Shown in pieces: positions 1-11,958 of a DNA stretch of 64,000 nt (positions are counted from its first letter, which is position 1; every line of letters begins with the position of its first letter). The translations under genes and the position numbers were made by a program. The notes under the pieces were generated by a model that saw nothing but the letters and a program-made list of their open reading frames with translations, had not been told where the DNA came from and ran no database searches. The stretch is from Saccharomyces mikatae IFO 1815 (taxonomy: Eukaryota; Ascomycota; Saccharomycetes; Saccharomycetales; Saccharomycetaceae). Location of the stretch: the NCBI RefSeq assembly GCF_947241705.1, contig NC_079266.1:620001-684000 (forward strand). The letters run 5' to 3'.

Positions 1-915
1 GTGAGAAAAAGATAACGGCGCCGCCAAGCATTGCTTCCAAAGCTTGCTTAGCTCCGTCGGCTCCATCCACGGCACCAAAAAATCCCGCAATAACATGACA
101 CTAACGGGCTAACGGCGTCCGCAGAAATGTGACGCAATTTTCATTTTGTGTCAAATCGAAGAAGGACGCGCAATACAACACCCACAGTTTGGGCTGCTTT
201 CCTCCCTTTCTAGTCTCATTTACTCCCCTATTAATTGTGCCTTCGCTTTCTTCTTGCTTTCAGTGTGAGTGCATCGAAATGCCACGAGTTGAAAGAATCC
301 GGATATTTTGTGTCAGAGAAACAGACGTACCTGCACAGTAGAAAAAGAAACGTTTGGTTTGCGATTTTCTTCTTTGGGATGCTCGAAGCAAAAGAAAAAG
401 GTCGGTTTTTGTTGCTCTTCTGTTCTCTCTTCACACCGAGTTCACAGGGTTTTCTTTCTTCGACATAATGACAATTACAGAAGCGGTGGCAGCTCTTGAG
501 AGAACTTGTGTTTCTTATCAGTACGGATAATTCTCATATGATAACTGGCTACTCTGATTAGCACAGTTCCTTGATTGACTTTACTTCTCGTCTGTATCTC
601 TCTGTCTCTAACTTTTTCATTCCCCACCCGCCACATTTCGTACCATTCTACATCTCAGCATAATTTATTGTTCTTTTCCATTTTTTTCAGCTTTGTAATA
701 ATATATAAGTGATGTGCATATCTTCCGTATCTTTTCCATTTGTATCTAATTCAGCTTTATTCTTTTATTACACATCATTATTATTTACTTTTCTTTCTCC
801 CTTCAGGAAAAAAATAATAATACACAACTGTGCTCCTTACTGCAAACAACTTCGATATTTGTTTATATTTTTTCATTCCCTTTTTTTCAGATTATATCTC
901 TAACGAACACTAACC
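1..915 (+). promoter_or_regulatory. Upstream region of PTR2
   Basis: No convincing gene lies here. The first 125 bases are rich in CGGC/GCCG half-sites (around 16-24, 57-60, 70-73 and 112-115), and TGACAC occurs at 96-101. In S. cerevisiae PTR2 is activated through Stp1/Stp2, which act on CGGC-containing amino-acid elements, and repressed by the homeodomain protein Cup9, whose family recognises TGACA. These sites therefore fit known PTR2 control, but the assignment is inference from short motifs. The rest is the pyrimidine-rich leader typical of yeast promoters. In the reference order the gene to the left would be divergent, so this region may serve both. Confidence 0.4.
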
Positions 916-2724
916 ATGCTTAATCATCCTAGCCGGAGCTCAGATGAAGTGCAGGACGAAAAACAAGGGGATTTCCCTGTCATAGAAGAGGAAAAGACCC
1001 ATGCCGTTACATTGAAGGACTCATACGTTAGTGACGATGTTGCTAACTCCACGGAGCAGTATAATTTGTCGCATTCTCCAGAGGACGAAGATTTCGAAGC
1101 TCCCACTGAAGAAGAAACGAAGACTCTTAGACATGTTGGTGGTAAAATCCCGATGAGATGCTGGTTGATTGCTATTGTAGAGCTTTCCGAGAGATTTTCC
1201 TACTACGGGCTTTCTGCGCCATTCCAAAACTACATGGAATATGGGCCTAACGATTCCCCAAAGGGTGTTTTGGGCTTGAACAGTCAGGGTGCCACAGGGT
1301 TGTCGTATTTCTTCCAGTTTTGGTGCTACGTTACGCCAGTTTTCGGCGGTTATGTTGCAGACACTTTTTGGGGTAAATATAATACGATTTGTTGTGGTAC
1401 GGCCATCTACATTGCCGGGATCTTTATTCTATTTATTACTTCGATTCCCTCTGTTGGTAATAGAGATAGTGCTATCGGTGGGTTTATTGCCGCCATTATT
1501 CTGATCGGTATTGCCACTGGTATGATCAAAGCTAACATTTCCGTGTTGATTGCTGACCAACTGCCCAAACGGAAACCGTTCATCAAAGTGTTAAAATCCG
1601 GAGAAAGAGTTATCGTTGACTCAAATATTACCTTACAAAACGTCTTTATGTTCTTCTACTTTATGATCAACGTCGGATCTCTATCTCTAATGGCTACTAC
1701 TGAATTAGAATACCACAAGGGTTTCTGGGCGGCCTATCTGTTACCGTTCTGCTTTTTCTGGATCGCAGTTGTAACTTTGATTTTTGGTAAGAAACAATAC
1801 ATTCAAAGACCTATTGGTGATAAAGTCGTTGCCAAAAGTTTTAGAGTCTGCTGGATTTTAACCAAGAATAAGTTCGACTTTAATGCTGCCAAGCCATCTG
1901 TCCATCCAGAAGAGAACTATCCATGGAATGACAAATTTGTTGATGAAATCAAGAGAGCTTTGGCCGCTTGCAAGGTCTTTGTCTTCTACCCAATCTATTG
2001 GACCCAATACGGAACCATGATTTCCAGTTTCATTACTCAGGCCAGTATGATGGAACTGCACGGCATTCCCAATGATTTCTTACAAGCTTTTGATTCTATT
2101 GCGTTAATCGTTTTTATCCCGATTTTCGAGAAATTTGTATATCCTTTCATCAGAAGATATACTCCATTAAAACCTATTACCAAAATCTTCTTTGGTTTTA
2201 TGTTCGGATCCTTTGCCATGACATGGGCTGCTGTCCTACAAAGTTTCGTTTACAAGGCTGGTCCATGGTACAATGAACCTCTGGGTCACAACACTCCAAA
2301 CCATATCCATGTTTGCTGGCAAATTCCTGCATATGTCCTAATTTCCTTTTCAGAAATCTTTGCTTCTATCACCGGGTTGGAATACGCTTATTCCAAGGCC
2401 CCTGCTTCGATGAAATCATTTATCATGTCCATTTTCTTATTAACCAATGCTTTTGGTTCCGCCATTGGTTGTGCCTTATCCCCAGTAACAGTTGACCCTA
2501 AATTTACATGGTTATTCACTGGTCTGGCTGTCGCCTGTTTTATCTCTGGTTGTCTATTCTGGTTATGCTTCAGAAAGTATAACGATACAGAAGAAGAGAT
2601 GAACGCCATGGACTACGAAGAAGACGATGAATTTGACCTCAATTCCATTTCTGCACCTAAAGCAAATGATATCGAAATACTGGAACCAACGGAAAGTTTA
2701 AGATCTACTGCCAAATATTCATGA
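916..2724 (+). CDS. PTR2: Di/tripeptide:proton symporter Ptr2
   Basis: This 602-residue membrane protein imports di- and tripeptides with protons across the plasma membrane (POT/PTR family). Its N-terminal tail of about 75 residues is acidic and rich in Glu, Ser and Thr. The family helix-1 signature ELSERFSYYG follows at about residue 92-101, then about twelve hydrophobic segments, and an acidic C-terminal tail (YEEDDEFDL). Length matches S. cerevisiae Ptr2 (601 residues), and recalled identity is very high. The ATG at 916 is preceded by an A-rich context and gives the expected N-terminus. It heads the run PTR2-RPL40B-MLP1 seen on chromosome XI. In S. cerevisiae, expression is induced by extracellular amino acids and by imported dipeptides, which trigger Cup9 turnover. 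Confidence 0.97.
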   Translation: MLNHPSRSSDEVQDEKQGDFPVIEEEKTHAVTLKDSYVSDDVANSTEQYNLSHSPEDEDFEAPTEEETKTLRHVGGKIPMRCWLIAIVELSERFSYYGLSAPFQNYMEYGPNDSPKGVLGLNSQGATGLSYFFQFWCYVTPVFGGYVADTFWGKYNTICCGTAIYIAGIFILFITSIPSVGNRDSAIGGFIAAIILIGIATGMIKANISVLIADQLPKRKPFIKVLKSGERVIVDSNITLQNVFMFFYFMINVGSLSLMATTELEYHKGFWAAYLLPFCFFWIAVVTLIFGKKQYIQRPIGDKVVAKSFRVCWILTKNKFDFNAAKPSVHPEENYPWNDKFVDEIKRALAACKVFVFYPIYWTQYGTMISSFITQASMMELHGIPNDFLQAFDSIALIVFIPIFEKFVYPFIRRYTPLKPITKIFFGFMFGSFAMTWAAVLQSFVYKAGPWYNEPLGHNTPNHIHVCWQIPAYVLISFSEIFASITGLEYAYSKAPASMKSFIMSIFLLTNAFGSAIGCALSPVTVDPKFTWLFTGLAVACFISGCLFWLCFRKYNDTEEEMNAMDYEEDDEFDLNSISAPKANDIEILEPTESLRSTAKYS

Positions 2725-3158
2725 GTTACACTTGTTTTCTATTCCTAATGTTTTCTTTTTTTTCTTATCTTATTATATTAACAGTGTTTTCCTTCACTGA
2801 TGCCATTCAATTCACAAAACTCGCCCTTTCCATCACTAATGAACAATTAGAATAGGTTTTTATATGCAAAGTTTACTGTATAGTATTTACTAAATCTAAA
2901 ATTCAAACTCTCAAAACCATGAAAAATATGTATTGTTTGTAGACACTAGCTCTTTGTTTCTCACATTCGCATGCCATTCTCTAAAATGACTTGTTATTAT
3001 ATCTTGATATATATTGTATTATAAAACAATTTGTAAAGAGAGGGCCATATAAAAATTACCTCCCATCTACAAATAGAATAGAAAATGAAAAATATATATG
3101 AGGTAAAAAAATCGTGGTGTATACAAATTCTGGATTTGGGCAAATCGTGATAGATCGA
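2725..3158. other. Convergent intergenic region PTR2/RPL40B
   Basis: A 434-bp spacer between two converging genes. It is AT-rich with T-runs just after the PTR2 stop and TATATA-like stretches near 3000-3020 and 3093. This fits overlapping 3'-end formation signals for both genes. I see no ORF or RNA gene. Confidence 0.6.
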
Positions 3159-3919
<761 letters not shown>

Positions 3920-4976
3920 TTTGAACCTTTGGTGGCTTTACCTCTTTTTGACTTTTTAAAATGCCATGTAAAGGTTGTATCTTTACTTGTGTATTTTGAG
4001 ACTATAATTGCATGTCTATAATGTCCGGGATAGATGGGTAATAGCTAGTATGGGGCAGAATCGTAAGGCGGAATATCCGTCTCGTATTGCGGTACTTCAA
4101 AATATGGAAAAATGAAAATATCAAGAAAATAAAAAAAGTACACCCATACAACAATCAAAAATTATATGGGCCACGGGTGTGAATAGTACTGAAAACGAAA
4201 TGGAAAAGGAGTATAACTTTCGATGAGAAAATGGGCGGCTATTCTCATTTATATAGAAAACATGATAAAAGTTTTCTCATGGAAGACAGAGAAAATCAGA
4301 ATCTAATCATATGTCAAACAAAGATTGTAATAATGTGTTCTCAGTCTCGTTTACAATGTCTATTTTTTATTTGGTTAACACCAAAATGTGTTGACCATGA
4401 GATTATAAAAAAAGATATCGTGCACTGATATCTTTTCTAATGATTCATATTCTCATGAAAAAGTTGTTATATTTTTCCGTCCTCATTAAAATTGAACTTT
4501 ACGTATACTTTACTTCTTTTAACAAAACATTTTCTGTTTTCAAAAAAAAAATGGGGTGAACAGTCCTCTAGAGTCATTAGCTGCGACACTAGAAACTAGT
4601 TCCCAATATTGTGACGTCTGAATAAATACTTCGAATATAATATTTCATCGTCGTCTTAACACAGATGCTTGTTACGTCTTTATATAGTCACTGCGCGGGG
4701 TAACGCACTATTACTATTTTTGTTTCCTATCATTGCTTTTTTGACATGAGAACTAGAGTATGTGAACAACAAAAATGGATGGCAAATTGAATACAAACAG
4801 AAGAATACACTAAACGAAACCATTGAGTCTTACGGCGCTCGACAGACACACCCACTTAAAATAGTTACTGATAAATAAATTGTTGCCTGTCTATTTTTAT
4901 ATCTTTTTTGCTGAACAGAGCTTAATTAGTTTTTGCCGCAGCTACACAATAATCAGTAACGCTAAATTCTAGCATA
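3920..4976. other. Divergent intergenic region RPL40B/MLP1
   Basis: A 1,057-bp spacer carrying the RPL40B promoter (Rap1 sites near 4140-4181) and, further right, the MLP1 promoter. The part between about 4200 and 4970 is AT-rich. A 65-codon open frame at 4231-4428 shows no recognisable features and is most likely chance. I found no tRNA or other RNA gene. Confidence 0.55.
4140..4181 (-). promoter_or_regulatory. Paired Rap1-type sites of RPL40B
   Basis: ACACCCATACA at 4140-4150 matches the Rap1 consensus. A second, weaker site in the opposite orientation (CACGGGTGT, 4172-4180) follows about 20 bp away. They lie 220-260 bp upstream of the RPL40B start. Closely spaced Rap1 sites are the hallmark of yeast ribosomal protein promoters. 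Their position on the RPL40B side of the divergent RPL40B/MLP1 spacer suggests they serve RPL40B. Confidence 0.7.
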
Positions 4977-7900
4977 ATGCCGGATCATGACATTTCAATT
5001 AAAAGCGTACAGAATAGTGATAATACAGATGAAAGATTAAAAGCTATTGCTTCTTTTTTCGGCTTCTCTTTTGAACAAGTTGAATCGATTAATAGTGACC
5101 TCATAAAACACCTGAACGATAAACTCCTACAATTCAATGAACTCAAATCAGAGAATCTTCAAATTACTGTTTCTTTTGATGAACTTAAGACGAATTCTTC
5201 GAAAAAAATTGATAATTTGAAAAAGGAAATGGAAAATCTTATAAAACAAAATGATGGAATCCGAAAGGAGAGGGATGACACCTGTGATAAGTTGGAATCT
5301 GAAAAAAATGAAAAGACGAAAATATCGAATGAACTAGAGTCAATAAAAAGGAGGGCCGACGACCTAATCGAAGAGAAGAAGGAACTGCAGTGCAATCAAC
5401 AGCGAACTTTAAAAATATTGGATGAAAGGCTAAAAGAACTAGAAATAGCTAGGAGTGATAATAATCGTTCTGATAATGAATGCAAGAGATTACGTTCTAC
5501 AATAATAGACTTAGAGACAAAACAGCAAGACCTTATTACTAGTGACCTGAATTCCAGGGCTGAATTGGAAAGAAAAGCACAAGAGTTGAACATATTACAG
5601 TCAACCAATGATTGGTTAGAAAAGGAGTTGTGCTCTAAAAATGAACAGTATCTTTCCTATAGAAAAAAAACAGATAAAATCATTTTGGAAATCAGAAACG
5701 AATTAAATCATTTAAGAAGTGATTTTCAAGTGGAAAAAACAAAAAATGATGTCTTAACGCAGAAAAACGATGAGCTATCGAAATCTCTACAAGAAAAATT
5801 GTTGGAGATTAAAAGTTTATCGGATTGTTTGAGTAGTGAAAAGCAAGAGTTTTCTACAGAGATTAACCTAAAACAACGCTTAGTAGATCTTTTGGAGTCA
5901 CAGTTGAATGCAGTCAAAGAAGAATTGGACAGTACAAGAGGGTTGGAAACTTCAAATGACTCAAAAAAACACATGTCTGAAAAAGAGGACTTAGTCAAAG
6001 AATTGCAGTTAACAAAAGAAGAACTGGCACAGTGCAAAAGCGAATGTATACGCCTATCGTCTATCATTGGTGAAACGGATGAAGAAAGTGGAAGCTCAAC
6101 CTCAAGATCCAGTTCTGATTTCATATTATTGAAGAAACAACTAATCAAAGAAAAACGTGCCAAGGAACATCTTCAAAATCAAATTGAGTCGTTTATCTTA
6201 GAGTTGGAACATAAAGTACCTATCATAAACTCTTTCAAGGAGAGAACAGATACGCTGGAAAATGAATTAAACAACGCTGCGTTATTATTGGAGCATACAT
6301 CCAACGAGAAGAACGCGAAGATCAGAGAATTGAGTGCTAAAAGCGAAAAACTAAAACAATGTGAAAACGACATTCAAACCTTAATCAAACAACGCCTCGA
6401 TTTATGTCGTCAAGTACAATATCTACTGATCACAAATTCAGTTTCCAAAGACTCAAAGGGACCTTTACGTAAGGAAGAAATCATGTTCATTCAGAATATT
6501 TTACAAAACGACAGTGACACTGCTACAGAGACTGACTCTCAGAAAATCGTTACCGAAAGACTAGTCGAGTTCAGAAGTATCATAGAATTACAAGAAAAGA
6601 ATACTGAGCTTTTGAAAATAGTGAGAAACTTAGCTGATAGACTGGAATCAAATGAAAATGAGTCCAAACAAAGTCTTCAGAAAATTGAAAGTGAAACCAT
6701 AAATGAGGCCAAAGAGGCAATACTAACCCTAAAAGCTGAAAAGGAGCAACTAGAATCAAAAGTTGAGGAGTTAGAGAAGGAATGTGAAAATTCGAAAGCC
6801 TTGCTTTCTAACGAAGAAACTTCGCATCTCAATTCGACGATACAACAATTAAACGAAACCAAAAGGAATCTAGAATGCCAAATTCAAGATCTGCAAAGTA
6901 ACATTTCCCAGATTACGAGGGAGTCTACTGAGAATATGTCACTTTTGAACAAAGAGATACAAGATCTATACGATAGCAAAAGTGACATATCTATTAAGCT
7001 TGGAAAAGAAAAATCGTCCAGGATACTGGCAGAAGAACGGTTCAAGCTACTTTCAAATACGTTAGATTTAACTAAAGCTGAGAATGATCAACTACGCAAA
7101 AGATTTGATTGTTTACAAAGTACTATTTTAAAACAAGATTCAAAGACCCAGGAAACCCTCAATGAATACATTTCCTGTAAATCTAAGCTGAATATTTGTG
7201 AAACAGAATTATACAACCTGAAAGAGGAACAGAAACTGAAAATCGATTCCGAACAAAACTTGAAACAAGAAATGCAAAAACTTTCATCCGAAAAGACCGG
7301 TTTACGTATAATGGTTACCCAATTGCAAACTCTACAAAAGGAACGTGAAAATCTATTGGACGAAACCAGAAAATCATATCAGAACAAAATAGATGAACTT
7401 GAACATGCTCACAATGAACTAAAAGGAGAAGCTTCTCATAAAGATCAACGTATTAAACAACTGGAAGAAGACAATAATTCAAGTATAGAATGGTATCAAA
7501 ATAAAATTGAGGTGTTGAAAAAGGATAATGAATCCATTATATGTTCTATGAACGATAAGCAGGCTGAGATTGAGAAGTTACAGCATAAAGTCAAATCCTT
7601 AGAAAAGGAAATTGACGAAAATAAGATCCGTTTACATACTTATAATGTTATTGACGGAACAATCAATGATGACTCCCTACGCAAGGAACTAGAGAAATCC
7701 AAAATCAGCTTGACTGATGCTTATTCTCAGATACAAGAATATAAAGAGCTTTACGAGACCAATGCTAAATCACTAAAACAAATGCATTCTAAATTCGAAG
7801 AATCCAGCAAAGATTTCTCTAATCGAATTAAAAATTTAACTAACGAAAAGAGTAGTTTAGAGGAAAAGATTTCGCTATTAAAAGAGCAAATTTTCAACTT

Positions 7901-10613
7901 GAATAATGAGCTAGATTTACAGAATAAAGGGATGAAAGAAGAGAAAGCTGAATTCAGGAAAAAAATATCTATTTTACAAAATAATAACAAAGAAGTTGAA
8001 GCTGTTAAATCTGAATACGAATCGAAGTTGTCGAAAATTCAAAAAGATCTTGATCAGCAAACAATATACGCTAATACTGCTCAAAACAACTATGAACAGG
8101 AATTACAGAAACACGCGGATGTTTCTAAAACGATCAGTGAATTAAGGGAACAATTGCATACTTACAGAGTTCAAGTAAACACCTTAACATTATCGCGTAA
8201 CCAATTAGAAAGTACATTGAAAGAAAATGAAAGGAGCTGGACCTCTCAAAGGAAAGCACTAATAGAACAGTTAGAATCATCTAATTCTCGAATTGAGGAC
8301 CTAACTTCTCAGAATAAACTTTTATATGACCAAATTGAACTATACACGACTGCAGATAAAGGAGTGACTGACACAAACGACAAACCTGCTTTGAATAGTA
8401 TTTTACTTTCATTACGCCGTGAAAGGGATATTCTTGATACCAAAGTTACGGTAGCAGAAAGAGATGCTAAAATGCTAAGGCAAAAAATCTCTTTAATGGA
8501 TATTGAATTGCAAGAAGCTCGTACAAAACTGGACAATTCGAGACTTGAAGAGGAAAAACGTCCAACTATCATTCAGCAGCATGAGGATATCATGGAAAAG
8601 CTAAATCAATTGAATTTATTAAGAGAAAGCAACATAACGTTGCGCAATGAACTTGAAAATAATAATGAAGAGAAGAGGGTGCTCCAATCTGAATTAGATA
8701 AATTGAAACAAGACATCGCACCAATCGAGTCTGAACTGGCTGCTCTAAAATATTCAATGCAAGAAAAAGAACAAGAGCTCAGGTTGACGAAAGAAGAGGT
8801 TCATCGGTGGAAGAAGCGCTCACAAGACATATTGGAGAAACATCGACAGATGAGCTCAAGCGATTATGAAAAACTAGAACATGAGATAGATAGCTTGAAG
8901 GTAAAACTAGATGAAAAAACACGCCAAGGTGCTGAAGCCGAGGAAAGGTTTAACAGATTGAGAAGGCAAGCTCAGGAGAGATTGAAAACATCGAAGCTCT
9001 CACTGGACACATTAACTGAGCAAGTTAATGATCTAAAAAATGCTAAGATCAAGTTAGAAAAGTCCTTGGATGATGCTAATACAAAAATTGAAGAATTAGA
9101 GAACGCAAAGGCAGAACAAGATAACAATCAATTAGATGCGATAAAAAGATTGCAACAAGATGCAGAAAATAGCTCTAAAGAGTTTAAAACTAAGTTAGAA
9201 GAGAAAGCGACTTTCTATGATTCGACGATAAAGAAACTAAATGAAGAGATTATAACATTGAGAGAAGAAATAGAGAAACAAAGGAGAATTCAACAACAAT
9301 TACAATCTGAACCAGCTAATGAACAAAATGACTTATCTAAAATAGTTGAATCTATGAAGAAGACTTTTGAAGAAGATAAAATCAATTTTATCAGAGAAAA
9401 GACCAAAGAAGTTAATGAGAAAATACTAGAGGCCCAAGAAAGGCTGAATCAACCAAGCAATATTAATATCGATGAACTGAAGATAAAATGGAAAGCCGAG
9501 CATGAGGAGGAAGTGGTCAATAGAATCCGTGAAGCTGAAGAAGCACTTAAAAAGAGAATAAGATTGCCTACTGAGGAGAAAATAAGTAAGATAATCGAAC
9601 GTAAGAGAGAAGACTTAGAGAAAGAGTTTGATGAAAAAGTGGAAGAGAGAATAAAATTATTGAGCCAATCCGGACAAATGGATGTAACTTTTCAAAAACA
9701 GTTTGAAATTAGGATCCAAGAGAAGCAAAAGGAACTAGAGGACAAATACAACGAAAAACTAAAAGAATTATCACATTCAAACAGTATTTCTATTGATGAA
9801 AGGGATCAATTACGAGCAGAGATTGAAACAAAAATGAGGAAAGAGTTGGACAATGAATTGCAACATATAAAAAAGAAATCTTTCGAAGAAGGTAAACAAC
9901 AAGCAATGATGAAAACGACTCTTTTGGAAAGAAAGCTCGCTAAGATGGAATCTCAACTGTCAGAAACAAAGAAAATTACTGAAAGCCCTTCTAAACATGT
10001 AAACCATACACAGAATCAATTGTTAGGGTTACCTAGGAAGATCGAAGAAAATTCAAGCTCATCATTCAACCCGTTACTCTCCGGTGAAAAACTTTTGAAA
10101 TTGAACTCTAAGTCGTCCTCGTCAGGTGGATTTAATCCCTTTACTTCGCCATCACCGAACAAATCCTCGCAAAAAGTTGATGACCAAAGGGAGTTGACGA
10201 CCAACAAAGCAGATCCGCCGACCCATTTGACACCTAGTTTCAACATTCCTGCCGGAAGGGGTCTAATCTCTTCGTCTTCTACCTTGTCAACAGATACAAA
10301 TGATGAGGAACTTACTGGTAACGAGCAAAATAATTCATCTGATGGAAATACTCAATTGGAAGCCGGTATCGAAAAGGCGGAAGAGAAAGAATTTGCGGAA
10401 AAAAAGAAGGAAGTCGAGGGAGAAACCACATCCCATAAACGACCTATTGATGAGGTTAGGGAGTTGAAAGATGATGATGATGAGGTTAGTGCAGAATTCT
10501 CAAATGAGCCGAAAAAGGTCAAGACTGACGATGAAGAAGAGGAGAAAGCAAAGGTGGATAACGAAAGAAAAGATGAGGGAGAAAATAGTAGCAAGGATTC
10601 AGAACAAGATTGA
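4977..10613 (+). CDS. MLP1: Myosin-like nuclear basket protein Mlp1 (Tpr family)
   Basis: A 1,878-residue protein of the nuclear pore basket (Mlp/Tpr family). It anchors pore-associated genes, holds back unspliced mRNA and docks export factors. Most of the chain, about residues 40-1650, is heptad-rich coiled coil dominated by Lys, Glu, Leu, Asn and Gln. The C-terminal 230 residues are low-complexity: Ser- and Pro-containing segments including FNPLLSGEKLL and FNPFTSPSPN, then an acidic tail with a basic patch (KRPIDE, PKKVK) that may serve nuclear import. Length agrees with S. cerevisiae Mlp1 (1,875). The coiled coil has diverged noticeably from S. cerevisiae while several blocks stay nearly invariant. 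The ATG at 4977 gives an N-terminus like the reference. Mlp2 is the only close paralog and is shorter. Confidence 0.96.
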   Translation: MPDHDISIKSVQNSDNTDERLKAIASFFGFSFEQVESINSDLIKHLNDKLLQFNELKSENLQITVSFDELKTNSSKKIDNLKKEMENLIKQNDGIRKERDDTCDKLESEKNEKTKISNELESIKRRADDLIEEKKELQCNQQRTLKILDERLKELEIARSDNNRSDNECKRLRSTIIDLETKQQDLITSDLNSRAELERKAQELNILQSTNDWLEKELCSKNEQYLSYRKKTDKIILEIRNELNHLRSDFQVEKTKNDVLTQKNDELSKSLQEKLLEIKSLSDCLSSEKQEFSTEINLKQRLVDLLESQLNAVKEELDSTRGLETSNDSKKHMSEKEDLVKELQLTKEELAQCKSECIRLSSIIGETDEESGSSTSRSSSDFILLKKQLIKEKRAKEHLQNQIESFILELEHKVPIINSFKERTDTLENELNNAALLLEHTSNEKNAKIRELSAKSEKLKQCENDIQTLIKQRLDLCRQVQYLLITNSVSKDSKGPLRKEEIMFIQNILQNDSDTATETDSQKIVTERLVEFRSIIELQEKNTELLKIVRNLADRLESNENESKQSLQKIESETINEAKEAILTLKAEKEQLESKVEELEKECENSKALLSNEETSHLNSTIQQLNETKRNLECQIQDLQSNISQITRESTENMSLLNKEIQDLYDSKSDISIKLGKEKSSRILAEERFKLLSNTLDLTKAENDQLRKRFDCLQSTILKQDSKTQETLNEYISCKSKLNICETELYNLKEEQKLKIDSEQNLKQEMQKLSSEKTGLRIMVTQLQTLQKERENLLDETRKSYQNKIDELEHAHNELKGEASHKDQRIKQLEEDNNSSIEWYQNKIEVLKKDNESIICSMNDKQAEIEKLQHKVKSLEKEIDENKIRLHTYNVIDGTINDDSLRKELEKSKISLTDAYSQIQEYKELYETNAKSLKQMHSKFEESSKDFSNRIKNLTNEKSSLEEKISLLKEQIFNLNNELDLQNKGMKEEKAEFRKKISILQNNNKEVEAVKSEYESKLSKIQKDLDQQTIYANTAQNNYEQELQKHADVSKTISELREQLHTYRVQVNTLTLSRNQLESTLKENERSWTSQRKALIEQLESSNSRIEDLTSQNKLLYDQIELYTTADKGVTDTNDKPALNSILLSLRRERDILDTKVTVAERDAKMLRQKISLMDIELQEARTKLDNSRLEEEKRPTIIQQHEDIMEKLNQLNLLRESNITLRNELENNNEEKRVLQSELDKLKQDIAPIESELAALKYSMQEKEQELRLTKEEVHRWKKRSQDILEKHRQMSSSDYEKLEHEIDSLKVKLDEKTRQGAEAEERFNRLRRQAQERLKTSKLSLDTLTEQVNDLKNAKIKLEKSLDDANTKIEELENAKAEQDNNQLDAIKRLQQDAENSSKEFKTKLEEKATFYDSTIKKLNEEIITLREEIEKQRRIQQQLQSEPANEQNDLSKIVESMKKTFEEDKINFIREKTKEVNEKILEAQERLNQPSNINIDELKIKWKAEHEEEVVNRIREAEEALKKRIRLPTEEKISKIIERKREDLEKEFDEKVEERIKLLSQSGQMDVTFQKQFEIRIQEKQKELEDKYNEKLKELSHSNSISIDERDQLRAEIETKMRKELDNELQHIKKKSFEEGKQQAMMKTTLLERKLAKMESQLSETKKITESPSKHVNHTQNQLLGLPRKIEENSSSSFNPLLSGEKLLKLNSKSSSSGGFNPFTSPSPNKSSQKVDDQRELTTNKADPPTHLTPSFNIPAGRGLISSSSTLSTDTNDEELTGNEQNNSSDGNTQLEAGIEKAEEKEFAEKKKEVEGETTSHKRPIDEVRELKDDDDEVSAEFSNEPKKVKTDDEEEEKAKVDNERKDEGENSSKDSEQD

Positions 10614-11025
10614 AGGGGGAGCTTCTTGAAGAATGGGCAGAAGTAAATCGTTCTATACTGTTCTTGAGACCATTTGTAATATACGTATGACAGCATTCTT
10701 TTTCTAAGAATGTATATAAACTACGCTGATACGAGATAACATAAGACGGCACAAAAAGCCCATTGTCGAACTTTGAATAGTGCTCAAATGATATTTGAAT
10801 TAGAAATCTTCTTTGTATTAGAATGCACTTCTGACTAAGCACTTTAGAATTGAAAAAAAAGACTTTCTTAATATTCCGATGCCTTCACCAAGAAAGAAAA
10901 AGTGGGTGGTCGCGAGGTCTTCAGTAATACCATTCATTTTTCCAAAGAAGAACAATATAATTGATAGAAAAACATATAACAATATACATAACACAGTTTG
11001 CAAGCACTAGGGAAAAAAGGACACA
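10614..11025. other. Intergenic region MLP1/PCC1
   Basis: A 412-bp spacer between two rightward genes. It holds the MLP1 3' end and the short PCC1 promoter. Minus-strand open frames here run on from antisense to MLP1 and have no family resemblance. Nothing else is recognisable. Confidence 0.5.
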
Positions 11026-11369
11026 ATGTCAAGCAAACGGGAAATGCCATTGCATCACACATTGTAAGTAAAACAAGTTTGTCAATAGGAGGACCGAGCG
11101 GTGTCTAGTTTACTAACTTTCGAAATTTTTAAAACATCAGGGAATTGAAGGTACCATTCAAAACGGAACAACAAGCAGTTATAGCAACCAGAGTTTTGTC
11201 TCCAGACCCGATTTTGAAACCACAAGACTTCCAAATCGACTACAGCTCCGAAAAAAATGTCATGCTCGTCCAGTTCAGAAGCATTGATGACAGAGTCCTT
11301 CGAGTGGGTGTCAGCAGTGTCATAGACAGCATCAAGACTGTTGTAGAAGCCATGGACGAGCTATCATAG
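11026..11369 (+). CDS. PCC1: KEOPS/EKC complex subunit Pcc1, one intron
   Basis: Pcc1 is the small dimerising subunit of the KEOPS/EKC complex. The complex makes the t6A modification on tRNAs reading ANN codons and also affects telomeres and transcription. Exon 1 is 11026-11063; the 5' splice site GTAAGT is at 11064-11069, the branch point TACTAAC at 11111-11117, and the acceptor CAG ends at 11140. Exon 2 is 11141-11369. The 77-nt intron joins to give 88 residues, beginning MSSKREMPLHHTLELKVPF and ending VVEAMDELS. This matches S. cerevisiae Pcc1 in length and sequence. The unspliced downstream frame alone lacks a proper start, so splicing is required. Confidence 0.96.
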
Positions 11370-11958
11370 ATAGATAAACCGCACGTATTGTTATAAGTAG
11401 TTGGGCATTTGTCGGATGTCCCTCAGTCATACTATAGTTTAAGTGTTTTTTAGTAGCATTGAAAATTGAAAGTACATTTCAAAGCAAGATTCGGTAATTA
11501 CACATGCCTTAGGCTTTTACGTAATATGATGCTTGTTTCTTTGAGTTAACCAAATTTGTAAGTGAGCCTTATTTACCTCCATTGGCTGGGTAACCAAGAT
11601 AGCTTTATTATGGAAGGGTGAGAGCGCTTGGCGTTTTTCTTGGATAGTAGAAGTCATGCTAGGCCTTGGAGTGAGATAAGAAATGTCGAATAGAAGCTTT
11701 TAAAGCACGGCCTAGGTTTATTTAAATAGGATATAGAGCTTTGGTATAGGCCTATCTCCGATTGCTGTTGAATTTGCATTCTTTTGTTGGTTCTTTTCCT
11801 TAAAAGTTAAGTGACCACTGTTCATTTTGGTTTCCTTCTGCTGGTTTACTTTAGCTGGAACAATAACAGGCTTATCAATAAACTAAAAAACCCCAGGGGT
11901 ATAGACGTGTGTGATCCATATTAAGGAACAAAGCGGTTGCATTGTATATTACTATATT
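11370..11958. other. Intergenic region PCC1/ESL2
   Basis: A 589-bp spacer with the 3' end of PCC1 and the promoter of ESL2. An AT-rich TTATTTAAATAG stretch near 11718-11729 could act as a TATA-like element. No RNA gene or conserved site stands out. Confidence 0.5.

Noticed and set aside
4231-4428. 65-codon frame between RPL40B and MLP1
   Set aside because: No family resemblance, AT-rich composition, and it lies in a promoter region; likely chance.
10352-10842. Minus-strand frames of 107 and 114 codons at the MLP1 3' end
   Set aside because: They are antisense to the low-complexity acidic MLP1 tail, giving Ser/Phe-rich translations with no family match.
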